A DNA stretch of 64,000 nt from Bradyrhizobium tropiciagri (lineage in GTDB: Bacteria > Pseudomonadota > Alphaproteobacteria > Rhizobiales > Xanthobacteraceae). Positions 15,163-24,344 of this stretch are shown here, piece after piece. Location of the stretch: positions 310,001-374,000 of the forward strand of contig NZ_JAFCKH010000009.1 of assembly GCF_018130505.1 (NCBI RefSeq), in the 5' to 3' direction. Below the pieces are notes generated by a model. It made no database searches. It was not told the DNA's origin and saw only the letters and a program-made list of their open reading frames with translations. Every line of letters starts with the position of its first letter. The first letter of the stretch is position 1. The position numbers and the translations under genes are program-made.

Positions 15163-17529
15163 CTACTTCTTCTTGCTCTTCTTCGGTTTCGCCGGCTTGT
15201 CGCTCAAGAGCTCGCCGACATCGGCGATGCTGCGCGAGGGCAGGAAATCGCGGTCGGCACAGATGTCCATCGCTTGCTGCGGCTTGAGCGCGGTGGTGTC
15301 GCGCTCCTTGCTCTCGCCGCCGGCGGCGACCCAGGCACTCTCCCACAGCACGGCGAGCAGATGCGTGCCGTCCTGCATCGCCGTGATCGTGCCCGCGCCG
15401 TACTTCTCCCAGAACATCGCCTTCGTGTCCTTGTGGTTCTTGATCGCGGCCAGGTAGTCGCGCAGCATGTCGGCCGGCGGCAACGCCTCGAAGGTCTTGC
15501 GCATCAGGTCGATCGTTGCCTTGGCAGCTGCGAAGCCGGTGTCGAACAGCTCGGCCTGCTCCACGAGCGGCGTCTTGTCGAGGCCGGTCAGGATGTCCTT
15601 GCGGTGGGCGTTGACCATGCCGTCCTCATAGGCGCTGTGCAGGCCCTGGCCGAGCGGGACGCGCGTGACGTCGGTGGTGCCGTCGCGGTGATGGACGGTG
15701 TGGTTGGTCGCCTGCTTCGGGTCACCGTCGTGCAGATAGGAGATGTGCAGCGGCTGGCAGGAGTCGCCGATGTAGTGGGTCAGGACGCCCGCGGCGCAGA
15801 CGAAATTGGCCATCTCGTCGTTGCGCACGAACTCGACCATCTTGTCGAAGATCTGCCAGACCCGGAACGGCAGCAGGCCGCGATGCTCCATCGTGATCGG
15901 CTTCTGGTCGAGCAGGTCCTCGACGCTGGTGTAGAATTCGTTCCACACCTTGGGATCGATGTTCTTCGGGTCCTTGCACAGCGTCAGCAGGTCGACGCCG
16001 TCCTCGTCGCGCTTCTGGTCCATGTCGGCAAAATGGTTCGGGCCCTCGAAGTGCCGCGTGTGTCCCTGGTTGCCGTGCTTCCAGAAGAAATCCGGCACGT
16101 CGGCCATCGGGATGAAATCCAGATCGCCCATCTTCTTGAAGTCGCTCTTGAGGATGGTGCCGTCATCGTGGCTGATGATGGCGGCGTTGTTGTCCATCAA
16201 CTCTTTCAGCTTCGGCGCGGCGTCCGACAGCGCGCCGCTGACGCGGCTTGCGATGGCAAAATGCCCGACCGCGCCCCAGGTGTCGGGCTGATCGAGATTC
16301 CAGTCCCTGACGACGTCGACATCGAGGCGGTCGCAGATCGTGCTGAGACAGGTCGCTAGCGCGTAGCAATGCGGCTGCTGGCTCAGGGCCGAGTAGAGCC
16401 GGTTGGCGCCCCATTGCAGCGCCAGCGGGCGCAGCCGGTCGCTCGCGCCGGCACTGTCGATGCGGCCGGCGGCATCATTCGGCTCCAGCAGCCACAGCGT
16501 TCCGGAGTCGCCGGGCACCGTGGCGAACGCGGGCGGCGTCGGCAGTTCTTTGGTCGGGGTGCGCGGCCCGATGAAGAAGTCGGAGATGTATTCGAAGCCG
16601 CCCTTCGACTTGTAGCGATAGAACAGCGCCTGGATCTCGCCGCTGATCCACTGGTTCGACGCGGCGCCATAGCCGCGGACGTAACGGCCGAGCAGCGCCA
16701 TCGGGAAATTGGCCGAGGACAGGTCGACCATCGGGCCCATCACCGAGCCGTCCTGCAGCTTCGCCGTCCAGGCGTTGACATCCTTGATGTCGATCAGGCC
16801 GGCGTCCATGTTGACGTAGACCGACTTGCCCGGCCAGCTCGGATAGACGTCGGTGAACGGCACGCGCGTCGCCTGGCCGCGTGACGAGGTGCCGATCGGC
16901 TGCGAGCGGCCGCCGAGCTGCGACGACAGCACTTCGCCCGGCTCGCCGGTGACGTGACGGTTGGTCAAGGCGTAGGCCTTGTGGCCGTCGGTCACGAGGC
17001 AGGCGACCGTCGCGAAATGATTGCGGCTCTGCACGTCGACGAACACCGGATGGCCGCTGCCGATATTGTTCAGCGGATGCCGCTTTACGGCAGGCGCCGG
17101 CGGGCTCACCGGATCCTTCGGCGCCTCGATGACGCAGACCGGAACGCGCCGCCCATCGGGCAGATACAGCGTCTTCGGCACGATGTCGTCGGCGTTGTAG
17201 CGGCGGCCGGCGCCGAACTCGGTGGCTGCGATCCAGTCGTCGACGAACACCAGCACTGCCGGCCAGGAATAGGACCGCACCTCGGAATTGCCAAGGTTGC
17301 GCGGTCCGTCGGGCGCCACGTCGTCCTTGCGGATCCGGTAATAGCCGATCGCGGTCGCCACCACCTTGGGATGGCGCATCAGGTGCACGTGATACTGCTC
17401 GCGGGCGTCGAGCAGATCGAGCATCGAGAGCGCGTCGTATTCGGAACGCTCGGGCGTATGAGCGCGGCTGGCGGGAGGCGCGGCGGCGGGGGCTGCGGCC
17501 TTGGCTGCGACGGTCGTGCTAGGGGGCAT
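15163..17529 (-). CDS. trypsin-like peptidase fused to S1/P1-nuclease-like domain
   Basis: 788 residues with two apparent catalytic domains. Residues ~150-380 look like a trypsin-fold protease: His192 in LTNRHVTG, an Asp in YVNMDAGLIDI (about 242 or 247) and Ser342 in VPGDSGTLWLL. Residues ~415-740 resemble the zinc-dependent S1/P1 nuclease/phospholipase C family: HYIGDSCQPLH at 585-595, GLHSAYEDG at 629-637, and upstream His/Asp residues in HTRHFEGPNHFADMD and around HFAIAS. The N-terminus is Ala/Pro-rich without a clear signal peptide, and the C-terminus ends in a lysine-rich tail. The ATG at 17529 has a GGGAGAG ribosome-binding site. It stands alone between repeats. I do not know a characterised protein with this architecture; an effector or defence role is only a guess. 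Confidence 0.75.
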   Translation of the reverse strand: MPPSTTVAAKAAAPAAAPPASRAHTPERSEYDALSMLDLLDAREQYHVHLMRHPKVVATAIGYYRIRKDDVAPDGPRNLGNSEVRSYSWPAVLVFVDDWIAATEFGAGRRYNADDIVPKTLYLPDGRRVPVCVIEAPKDPVSPPAPAVKRHPLNNIGSGHPVFVDVQSRNHFATVACLVTDGHKAYALTNRHVTGEPGEVLSSQLGGRSQPIGTSSRGQATRVPFTDVYPSWPGKSVYVNMDAGLIDIKDVNAWTAKLQDGSVMGPMVDLSSANFPMALLGRYVRGYGAASNQWISGEIQALFYRYKSKGGFEYISDFFIGPRTPTKELPTPPAFATVPGDSGTLWLLEPNDAAGRIDSAGASDRLRPLALQWGANRLYSALSQQPHCYALATCLSTICDRLDVDVVRDWNLDQPDTWGAVGHFAIASRVSGALSDAAPKLKELMDNNAAIISHDDGTILKSDFKKMGDLDFIPMADVPDFFWKHGNQGHTRHFEGPNHFADMDQKRDEDGVDLLTLCKDPKNIDPKVWNEFYTSVEDLLDQKPITMEHRGLLPFRVWQIFDKMVEFVRNDEMANFVCAAGVLTHYIGDSCQPLHISYLHDGDPKQATNHTVHHRDGTTDVTRVPLGQGLHSAYEDGMVNAHRKDILTGLDKTPLVEQAELFDTGFAAAKATIDLMRKTFEALPPADMLRDYLAAIKNHKDTKAMFWEKYGAGTITAMQDGTHLLAVLWESAWVAAGGESKERDTTALKPQQAMDICADRDFLPSRSIADVGELLSDKPAKPKKSKKK

Positions 17530-17658
17530 GGCACTCTCCCAACGGGAAGGTCAAATCGCAGCGGATTTGACATCACGGCGGGCAACAAGAGTGTGACGCG
17601 GCCGACAAATTGCGAAAAATGATCGAGCGCGCGACATCGCCGGAGAGCGCACCGTCAT

Positions 17659-17726
17659 CCCGTCATCCTGAGGTGCGAGCCTTGCAGCGCACTTGCGCTG
17701 CTGGGCTCGCACCTCAGGATGACGGG
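17659..17726. repeat. perfect inverted repeat, CATCCTGAGGTGCGAGC type
   Basis: CCCGTCATCCTGAGGTGCGA and the following GCC pair perfectly with the right arm (17704-17726) over 23 bp around a 22-base loop. It is a common rhizobial intergenic element. Confidence 0.85.
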
Positions 17727-17745
17727 TTTGGGAGTGATTGACTTT

Positions 17746-17818
17746 GTAGGATGGGTGGAGCGAAGCGATACCCATCATCTTCCTGGCGATGGGTATCGCT
17801 TCGCTCCACCCATCCTAC
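17746..17818. repeat. perfect inverted repeat, GTAGGATGGGTGGAGCG type
   Basis: The 31-bp arms 17746-17776 and 17788-17818 are exact reverse complements (GTAGGATGGGTGGAGCGAAG at the outer edge) around an 11-base loop. It is the intact relative of the decayed copy at 1428-1513. Confidence 0.88.
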
Positions 17819-17827
17819 GGATTGTCG

Positions 17828-19456
17828 TCAGCTCTTCTGCGCGTAGAGCAGCGGCACCGCGGAATCCACCATCACCTCGATCAGGCTGGTGCCTTGATGC
17901 GACAAAGCGCGCTGGTAGGCGCCGGCGAGCTCGGACGATTTCGTCACCCGCACCGCGTCGCACCCCATGCCCTCTGCGAGCTTGACGAAATCGATGTTCG
18001 GCAGCTCGAGGCCCGGCACGTTACGCACCTGCATCACCTGGCTGAACGAGCGCATCGCGCCGTAGCCGGAATTGTTCATCACGACGACGGTCAGCGGCAG
18101 CTTGCGCTGCGCCGCGGTCCATAGCGCCTGGATCGAATACATCGCCGAGCCATCGCCGATCAGGCAGACGATGCGGCCCTCGCGGCGGCCGAGCGCCATG
18201 CCGACCGCGGCCGGCAGGCTGTAGCCGAGGCCGCCGCTCGCCATGGTGTAGAAACTGTCCTGGCCGCGCATCGGCATCGCTTTCTGCATCAGCGGACGGT
18301 GCGAGGGAATTTCCTCGACCAGCGCATCCTGTGGGCCCATCGCGGCGGCGAGCGCATGCAGCGCATATTCGGCGGGGATCGGATCGCCGGCCGCCGGCGC
18401 CGGCGGTAGCACGCGGCCGGCGGGCGCGCTGCGCCTCGTCTCGGGCAGCATTTCGAGCAGCGCCGACAGCGCCGGCTTCATCGTGGCGATGATGCTGTGG
18501 CCGGCCGGCGTCATCGCGGCGGCGTCGGCATCGTCGGTGATCTGGTAGATCGCCGTCGCGCCGTCGAAGATCGCGGCGTGGCCCTCGACATGGAAGGTGA
18601 ACACCGGCGCGCCGATCACGACGACGAGATCATGATCGCGCAGCGCGTCGGACAGCTGGCCGGGCGAGGCGTGCAGGAAGCCGGCGAATTGCGGATGGCG
18701 CTCGGGGAACGAGCAGCGCGCCGAGAACGGGCTGGCCCAGACCGCGGCCTTGGTGCGCTCCGCGACCTTCACCATGAGATCGACCGCCTCGGCGCGATCG
18801 ACCGCGGGGCCGATCACGAGGGCAGGGCGCCTCGCCTCACCGAGCGCCGCAGCCAGCGCTTTGAGCGCCGCCGGATCCGCGCCGACCTCGCGGCTGACCT
18901 GGCGCGCCTCGACCGGCTGCGTCGCGCGCGCCCAGTCGTCGATCGGCACCGAGACGAAGGTCGGCCCGCACGGCGGCTGCATCGCGACGTAATATGCGCG
19001 CGCGATCGCGGCCGGTACGTCCTCTGCGCGCGCCGGCTCGACCGCGAACTTCACGTAGGGCCGCGGAAATTCCGATGCGCGCTCGGCGTAGAGGAACGCC
19101 TGCAGCGGCATGATCGAGCGCGCCTGCTGCCCCGCGGTGATCACCAGCGGGGTCTGGTTGCGATAGGCGTTGTAGATGTTGCCGAGCGCATTGCCGACGC
19201 CGGCCGCCGAATGCAGGTTGACGAAGCCGGCATTGCGCGTCGACAGTGCATAGCCGTCGGCCATGCCGACTACCGAGGCCTCCTGCAGGCCGAGCACGTA
19301 ATCGATGTCGTCGGGCCAGTCGCTCAGGAACGGCAGCTCGGTCGAGCCAGGATTGCCGAAGACCTTCTTGATACCCCACGCGCGCAACAGGCCGAAGGTG
19401 GCGTCCTTGACGGTGACGGTCTTGCCTTTCGCGGCGGCGGGCGTGCGGGACGACAT
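17828..19456 (-). CDS. mdlC: benzoylformate decarboxylase (ThDP-dependent)
   Basis: 542 residues, a full three-domain ThDP enzyme. Residues matching the Pseudomonas putida benzoylformate decarboxylase active site are visible at a constant offset: Ser38 in NPGSTELPF, Glu59 in LQEASVVGMADGYA, His82 in NLHSAAG, and a later His in VFTFHVEG. The C-terminal ThDP motif begins GDGSAMYSIQAL. It should convert benzoylformate to benzaldehyde and CO2, the third step of mandelate breakdown; a related 2-oxoacid is possible. The start at 19456 follows GGGGAG by 8 bases; an in-frame ATG 15 bases upstream is less good. No other mandelate genes are adjacent. Confidence 0.85.
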   Translation of the reverse strand: MSSRTPAAAKGKTVTVKDATFGLLRAWGIKKVFGNPGSTELPFLSDWPDDIDYVLGLQEASVVGMADGYALSTRNAGFVNLHSAAGVGNALGNIYNAYRNQTPLVITAGQQARSIMPLQAFLYAERASEFPRPYVKFAVEPARAEDVPAAIARAYYVAMQPPCGPTFVSVPIDDWARATQPVEARQVSREVGADPAALKALAAALGEARRPALVIGPAVDRAEAVDLMVKVAERTKAAVWASPFSARCSFPERHPQFAGFLHASPGQLSDALRDHDLVVVIGAPVFTFHVEGHAAIFDGATAIYQITDDADAAAMTPAGHSIIATMKPALSALLEMLPETRRSAPAGRVLPPAPAAGDPIPAEYALHALAAAMGPQDALVEEIPSHRPLMQKAMPMRGQDSFYTMASGGLGYSLPAAVGMALGRREGRIVCLIGDGSAMYSIQALWTAAQRKLPLTVVVMNNSGYGAMRSFSQVMQVRNVPGLELPNIDFVKLAEGMGCDAVRVTKSSELAGAYQRALSHQGTSLIEVMVDSAVPLLYAQKS

Positions 19457-19582
19457 TGGGCGGCTCCCCATTACTGGTGTCTTGGCTTTGCCGCCATTGC
19501 GCAGAACGCAGACGCGAAAAGCAATCCACGTGTCGGTGGATTGCTCCGCAATGTCAAGCGCGCCGGACCCGGAAGGAACCGG

Positions 19583-20470
19583 CTAGTTCGCCTTCTGCAG
19601 CGCGGCCGTCTGCTTGGCGAGCTGCTTGTCGAAATCTTGCTCCAGTCCGGCCACGTAGGTGGCGTTCTCGCCCGGCTTGACGAACGGGTTCGGCGCACCG
19701 TCCTTCATCTGCGCGCGCTTGTCCTGCATGTTGTAGACTTCCGGGTGCGGCCCAAGCAGCACGTCGACCTTCATCGCCTTGACCTTGGCGAAGGTCGCGC
19801 GGTAGTCGTCGACGATGCCGGGATGGGTCGGATGGCCGACCAGTTTGTTGAGCGCCACCGTTCCGCTGCAGAAGAACAGCACGCTGCGGTTCTCGTTGCC
19901 GTCCTTCACCGTCATCTCCCAACTGGTGCAGCCGGGTGAATGACCGGGCGTCGCGTGCGCGGTCAGCGTGACGTCGCCGAGCGTCACCTTGTCGCCTTCC
20001 TTGACGGTGCGGTCGACCTTGGCCGGCGGAAAGAACAGATCGGCGTTTTTCTCGTCACCCGGATAGTAGCCGCCCTCGAGCAGCGCCTTGTCGCGCTCGC
20101 CGGCGATCAGCTGCGCGCCGGTCTCCCTCTTGATCTCGGCAAAGCCGCCGGTGTGATCGAGATGGGCGTGGGTGTTGAGGATGATCTTGATGTCGGCCTC
20201 CTTGAGGCCGAGCTTGGCGATGCTGTCCTTGATCATGCCGGTCGATTGCGGCATCGCGGTATCCATCAGGATCAATCCGTCCGACGTCTTGATGATGTAG
20301 ACGGCGATGCCGTCGGTGCCGACATAATAGATGTTTCCGATCAGATCGAACGGCTCGAACGGCGTGGTCCATTTCTTCATGACAACAGCCATGAAGTCCT
20401 TGATGGATTGCGCCTGCGCGCCGGATGTGAGCAGCGCCAATGTGCATAGCGCGGCCGCGATCGTCCTCAT
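19583..20470 (-). CDS. subclass B3 metallo-beta-lactamase, BJP-1-like
   Basis: 295-residue precursor with a signal peptide (cleavage near AQA). The zinc ligands fit subclass B3: His101, His103, Asp105 and His106 in THAHLDHTGG, His177 in GHSPGCTSW and His242 in GPHPEVYNM. Sequence and length closely resemble BJP-1, the resident B3 enzyme of Bradyrhizobium, including the FEPF segment after the signal peptide and the C-terminal AKQTAALQK. It should be periplasmic and hydrolyse penicillins, cephalosporins and carbapenems. A GGGAGG ribosome-binding site lies upstream. No LysR-type regulator is adjacent and no mobile element is near, so it looks intrinsic. Confidence 0.9.
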   Translation of the reverse strand: MRTIAAALCTLALLTSGAQAQSIKDFMAVVMKKWTTPFEPFDLIGNIYYVGTDGIAVYIIKTSDGLILMDTAMPQSTGMIKDSIAKLGLKEADIKIILNTHAHLDHTGGFAEIKRETGAQLIAGERDKALLEGGYYPGDEKNADLFFPPAKVDRTVKEGDKVTLGDVTLTAHATPGHSPGCTSWEMTVKDGNENRSVLFFCSGTVALNKLVGHPTHPGIVDDYRATFAKVKAMKVDVLLGPHPEVYNMQDKRAQMKDGAPNPFVKPGENATYVAGLEQDFDKQLAKQTAALQKAN

Positions 20471-20563
20471 GGGTTGCCTCCCTGCTGGTTCTTGTTGTTC
20501 GTGTACGCGGCAGCACTATGCGTGCTGCCGCGATCGATCGCAAGCGCTGGCAGCCCTGCGCGC

Positions 20564-20947
20564 TCAGCTCGCGTATTGTGCGATGCCGTGGCCGAACGAC
20601 CAGTTTTCCTTGGCCACCTCGACGAGGTTGATCACGATGTCATCAGGTCGTCCCTGCAACTGGCTCTGGAAGTCCTCGACGATCCGCTTGTAGAACGCCT
20701 TCTTCATCTCGACGGTGCGCCCGGCGTTCAGCGTGATCTGGATGAAGACGATATCGTCGCTGTAGGTGTTGCCGAGATAGCTTTCGGCATAGTTCAGGTC
20801 GCCGCGATCATGCTCGGTGATGACCTGGAATTTGTCATCCTGCGGCACATTGATCAAATCGCGCATCGCCTTGTAGACGATCTCGCCCAGCGTCTTGCGG
20901 TACTCGGCGGACTTGCCGCGCTTCAGGTCGATACGAACGAATGGCAT
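20564..20947 (-). CDS. tautomerase-family protein
   Basis: 127 residues of the Tautomerase_2 type. Met is followed directly by Pro (MPFVRIDLKRGKS), so removal of Met exposes the catalytic N-terminal proline of the superfamily. The body has the repeated beta-alpha-beta pattern, with VFIQITLNAGRTVEMKKAFY in the second half. Members isomerise keto-enol substrates or dehalogenate; the substrate is unknown. It lies 38 bases downstream of the HxlR gene in the same direction, so the two may share a transcript. Confidence 0.85.
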   Translation of the reverse strand: MPFVRIDLKRGKSAEYRKTLGEIVYKAMRDLINVPQDDKFQVITEHDRGDLNYAESYLGNTYSDDIVFIQITLNAGRTVEMKKAFYKRIVEDFQSQLQGRPDDIVINLVEVAKENWSFGHGIAQYAS

Positions 20948-20985
20948 GGTGCTCTCCTGGTGTTGCGCCGGCGGCGCGTTTCAAT

Positions 20986-21495
20986 TCAGCGGCTGGCCTT
21001 GAAGGCCTCCCACCGCGCGTCGCGTTCCCGCTGGTATTTGGGCGTTCGCTCGGCAACCATGTCGGCGCGGTGCAGCGGTTCACCGCAGGACTGGCAGACC
21101 GGGCCGAGCCCGGCGGGCTTGCCGCAGGTCAGATGCGTGTAGTTCATGGAAAGGCCTTCCCTGGGCGACTTGCACCAGGTCTCGCCGAAGGCGCGCAGCG
21201 CGAACAGCACCGGGAAGAACGCCTCGCCCTTGTTAGTCAGGTGGTACTCGTGGCGCAGCGGCCGCTTGCTGTAGACGCGCCGTGTCACCAGCCCGTCCAC
21301 CTCCAGCGTCTTCAGCCGCGCCGCGATCATTTGCGGCGTTCCGCCGGTATAGGCTTGGATCTCCTCGAAGCGGTGGTTGCGCGCGAACAGTTCGCGCAGC
21401 ACCAGCACCGTCCAGCGGTCACCCACCACGGTTTCCGCACGTGCCACCGGACAGAGCGTCTGGGGGGAGGGGGCGGCTTTGAGCTTTGCCATCAC
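20986..21495 (-). CDS. HxlR-family transcriptional regulator with zinc-ribbon-like tail
   Basis: 169 residues. The N-terminal two-thirds are an HxlR winged helix: CPVARAETVVGDRWTVLVLRELF and the wing HEYHLTNKGEAFFPVL. After the domain, the tail has three cysteines in a zinc-knuckle-like pattern (LTCGKPAGLG, CQSCGEPL). It is divergent from the VOC gene, with a perfect 6-3-6 palindrome between. It probably regulates that gene, itself and perhaps the tautomerase downstream in response to a reactive electrophile, as other HxlR proteins do. The last point is inference. Confidence 0.87.
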   Translation of the reverse strand: MMAKLKAAPSPQTLCPVARAETVVGDRWTVLVLRELFARNHRFEEIQAYTGGTPQMIAARLKTLEVDGLVTRRVYSKRPLRHEYHLTNKGEAFFPVLFALRAFGETWCKSPREGLSMNYTHLTCGKPAGLGPVCQSCGEPLHRADMVAERTPKYQRERDARWEAFKASR

Positions 21496-21528
21496 GTTTT
21501 CTTCATCGAGCTTTGTTGCGGCTTGTTG

Positions 21529-21543
21529 CTATGATTTTCATAG
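21529..21543. promoter_or_regulatory. candidate HxlR operator
   Basis: CTATGATTTTCATAG is a perfect 6-3-6 palindrome midway in the 120-base gap between the divergent HxlR and VOC genes, an AT-rich island in GC-rich DNA. Confidence 0.55.
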
Positions 21544-21615
21544 TAATATGTGCTATGGTCGATCCCGACGCAACGGGCGTCTTTGGCGGGCTGGTAACAG
21601 TTAGAGGAGCGAGCC

Positions 21616-22224
21616 ATGAGTACCGATAACCAGGCTTTCAAACCGGCCACGGTCGATATGAAGCTCGAGGTCGTCGTGATCCCGGTGTCCGACGTCGACC
21701 GCGCCAAGCGGTTTTATGAGAATCTGGGCTGGCGGCTCGATGCCGATTTCGTCCGGCCGGACGGGTCCCGCGCGCTTCAGCTCACGCCGCCGGGTTCGCC
21801 GGCCTCGATCCATCTCGACAAGGGCGCCGCGCTACCGCGCTTCCTGATCGTCAACGACATCGAGGCGGCGCGCGCCGACCTGCTCGCGCGCGGCGTCGAG
21901 GTGAGCGAGGTGTTTCACCGCGGGGCGGAAGGCCGCATCAAGGGGCCGGACCCGCAGCGGCCGAGCTACGGCTCGCTCGCCACCTTCAACGATCCCGACG
22001 GCAATGTCTGGCTGCTGCAGCAGGTGACGCAGCGGCTGCCGGGACGCGTCAGTGGCGCCAGCACGAGTTTCGCCTCACCGGCGGACCTTGCCGCCGCATT
22101 GCGCCGGGCCGCCGCCGCTCATGGCGAGCATGAGAAGCGGACCGGTGGCCCCGATGCGAACTGGCCGGACTGGTACGCGGAGTACATCGTCCGCGAGCAG
22201 GCCGGCAAGCCGTTGCCCGAATAA
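21616..22224 (+). CDS. VOC/glyoxalase-superfamily protein
   Basis: 202 residues. Residues ~15-135 are a single VOC module: LEVVVIPVSDVDRAKRFYENLGW, then a central part, then FNDPDGNVWLLQQVT, the usual C-terminal metal-ligand strand. The remaining ~65 residues are a helical extension (DLAAALRRAAAAHGEHE ... WPDWYAEYIVREQ) seen in a Bradyrhizobium-type subfamily. Such proteins are often annotated as glyoxalase or bleomycin resistance, but the reaction is unknown. It has an AGGAG ribosome-binding site and divergent control by HxlR. Confidence 0.85.
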   Translation: MSTDNQAFKPATVDMKLEVVVIPVSDVDRAKRFYENLGWRLDADFVRPDGSRALQLTPPGSPASIHLDKGAALPRFLIVNDIEAARADLLARGVEVSEVFHRGAEGRIKGPDPQRPSYGSLATFNDPDGNVWLLQQVTQRLPGRVSGASTSFASPADLAAALRRAAAAHGEHEKRTGGPDANWPDWYAEYIVREQAGKPLPE

Positions 22225-22241
22225 GCCGGCCCCCGAAGACG

Positions 22242-23123
22242 CTATGCGTTGGTGTCGAACACCGGCGCGTAGCCGCCGCTGTGGGCGTGGATATGCGCGC
22301 AACGCGGGCCGCGGAAATGCGCCGGCACCACGAGGCGGCCGCTGTCCGCGGCTTCTGCGAGAATCTTGGTCCGGGTTTCGGCAGCCAGTTTCGGGTCGAC
22401 GCAGCTCGACGTCGACAGGCCGTGCTGGAAGATCTGCAGCGGATTGTGGATCGCATCCCCGCAGAAGATCGCGCGGTGCCGCGCCTGCTCGACGACGAGC
22501 CCCATCTGGCCGCCGGTGTGGCCCGGCAGCGGGACCAGCCGCAGACCCCGGCCGGGCTCGTAGCCGTCATCGACCAGATCGGCACGGCCGGCCTCGACGA
22601 TCGGGATCACGCTCTGCTCCAGCGCGCGGGCATGGATCGGCAGCGCCTTGCCGGCATCGTGCTGCGCCATCCAGTCGGCAAGCTCGCGGCGGCCGAACAG
22701 ATAACGCGCGTTGGGAAAGGTCGGCGTCCAGCGGCCGTTGTCCTGCCGCGTATTCCAGCCGACATGGTCGACATGCAGGTGGGTACAGAACACCAGGTCG
22801 ATCTCGGCCGGGTCGACGTCGGCACGCCGAAGCTGCTCGAGGAAGCTGCTGGTGCGGCGCTGATGCCAGGCCGGGATTTCCGGAATGTCCTTGTGCTCGC
22901 CGATGCAGCAGTCGATCAGCAGTGTTCGCCCGCCGGTCCGCAGCACAAAGCTCTGGATCGCGAATCTGGCGAGGCCACGGTCGACAAAGACCGGCTCGAG
23001 GACGTCGCGATGCGCCTCGATCACCTGCGGATCGTATCCGGGAAAGAACTCGGGCAGCGGGCTGGTAAAATTGTCATCATCGACAATGACGTCGACTGTC
23101 GTGTCGCCAATCGCAAAACGCAT
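22242..23123 (-). CDS. metallo-beta-lactamase-fold hydrolase, AHL-lactonase-like
   Basis: 293 residues. The metal-binding motif HLHVDHVGWNTR (HxHxDH) and the later PGHTGGQMGL and GDAIHNPLQI place it in the MBL superfamily, close to the N-acyl homoserine lactone lactonase/AttM branch. No signal peptide is visible, so it should be cytoplasmic. Quorum-quenching activity is possible but cannot be told from the fold alone. The start at 23123 (MRFAIGDTTVDVIVDDDN) fits the domain; the frame is open 13 codons further. Confidence 0.85.
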   Translation of the reverse strand: MRFAIGDTTVDVIVDDDNFTSPLPEFFPGYDPQVIEAHRDVLEPVFVDRGLARFAIQSFVLRTGGRTLLIDCCIGEHKDIPEIPAWHQRRTSSFLEQLRRADVDPAEIDLVFCTHLHVDHVGWNTRQDNGRWTPTFPNARYLFGRRELADWMAQHDAGKALPIHARALEQSVIPIVEAGRADLVDDGYEPGRGLRLVPLPGHTGGQMGLVVEQARHRAIFCGDAIHNPLQIFQHGLSTSSCVDPKLAAETRTKILAEAADSGRLVVPAHFRGPRCAHIHAHSGGYAPVFDTNA

Positions 23124-23186
23124 GACGGCTCCTGTCCCGTAATCCGGTGGTACCGCGACCATACCACGGCAACACGCGAATGCCGA

Positions 23187-24239
23187 TCAGACCATTTCAC
23201 GCAGCAGTGCAATCAGGCGGCCGCATTCATCGTCGGTGCCGACCGTGATACGCAGGAAATCCTGGATCCGCGGTTTGCTGAAATGCCGGACCAGCACGCC
23301 GCGCTCGCGTAGCCGGGCCGCGAGATCGGCGCCGCGATGGCCAGGGTGGCGCGCGAAGACGAAGTTCGCGAGCGACGGCAGTACCTCGAAGCCGAGCCCG
23401 GTGAGGCTGCGGACCATCGCGTCGCGGCTCGCGATGATGCGGGCCCGCGTCTCGGCGAACCACGCATCGTCCTCGATCGCCGCGGCGGCGCCGGCGAGCG
23501 CGAAGCAATCCAGCGGATAGGAGTTGAAACTGTCCTTCACCCGCTCCAGCGCTTCGATCAGCGGACGCTGGCCGATCGCGAAGCCGACGCGCAGACCGGC
23601 CAGCGCGCGCGACTTGGAGAGGGTCTGGATCACCAGCAGATTGTCGTGGCGCGCGACCAGCGGCACGGCGCTCTCGGCGCCGAAATCGACATAGGCCTCG
23701 TCGACCACCACCAGGCGATCGGGCTGCTCGGCGAGCAGCGCGGCGATCGCCGCGCGCGGCAGCGCGATGCCGGTCGGCGCGTTCGGGTTGCACAGCAGGA
23801 TGGCGCTGCCGGGCCGCCGGTAGTCGGCGAGTTGCACGCGCATAGCGGCGTCGAGCGGCACCTCCTCGTAGCTGGTGCCGAAGAGCCGGCAATACACCGG
23901 ATAGAAGCTGTAGGTGATGTCGGGGAACAGCAGCGGCGCGTCGTGCTTCAGCAGCGCGGGGAAGGTGTGGGCCAGCACCTCATCCGAGCCGTTGCCGACG
24001 AACACCTCGTCCGCCGCGACGCCGTAGCGGGCCGCGACGGTCTCGCGCAGGGTGGTCGCACGCGGATCGGGATAGAGCCGCAGCCGATCGGTCGCGGCGG
24101 CGATCGCCGCCAGCGCGCGCGGCGAGGGCGGATAGGGGTTCTCGTTGGTATTGAGCTTGATGAGGCCGTCGATCTTCGGCTGCTCGCCGGGCACGTAGGG
24201 CGACAGATTGTGGACGACCGGACTCCAGAAACGACTCAT
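23187..24239 (-). CDS. hisC: histidinol-phosphate aminotransferase
   Basis: 350 residues, a fold-type I PLP aminotransferase of HisC type. [10 protein letters not shown] near the N-terminus is the family's substrate-binding motif, VDEAYVDFG holds the PLP-contacting Asp, and [17 protein letters not shown] holds the PLP-lysine. It converts histidinol phosphate and 2-oxoglutarate to imidazole-acetol phosphate and glutamate or the reverse; some paralogues use aromatic amino acids. No other histidine genes are beside it, so it may be a second copy. The start at 24239 (MSRFWSPVV) begins 11 codons after the first possible start. Confidence 0.88.
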   Translation of the reverse strand: MSRFWSPVVHNLSPYVPGEQPKIDGLIKLNTNENPYPPSPRALAAIAAATDRLRLYPDPRATTLRETVAARYGVAADEVFVGNGSDEVLAHTFPALLKHDAPLLFPDITYSFYPVYCRLFGTSYEEVPLDAAMRVQLADYRRPGSAILLCNPNAPTGIALPRAAIAALLAEQPDRLVVVDEAYVDFGAESAVPLVARHDNLLVIQTLSKSRALAGLRVGFAIGQRPLIEALERVKDSFNSYPLDCFALAGAAAAIEDDAWFAETRARIIASRDAMVRSLTGLGFEVLPSLANFVFARHPGHRGADLAARLRERGVLVRHFSKPRIQDFLRITVGTDDECGRLIALLREMV

Positions 24240-24344
24240 GATTTTGCGACCTGGCGGATGATCGCCGCACACTAGGGGATGCCGAGCCGCAACGAAAGCC
24301 GCTTGCGATCGAAGAGCGCAATCGGCTTTCGTGCGATTCAGATG

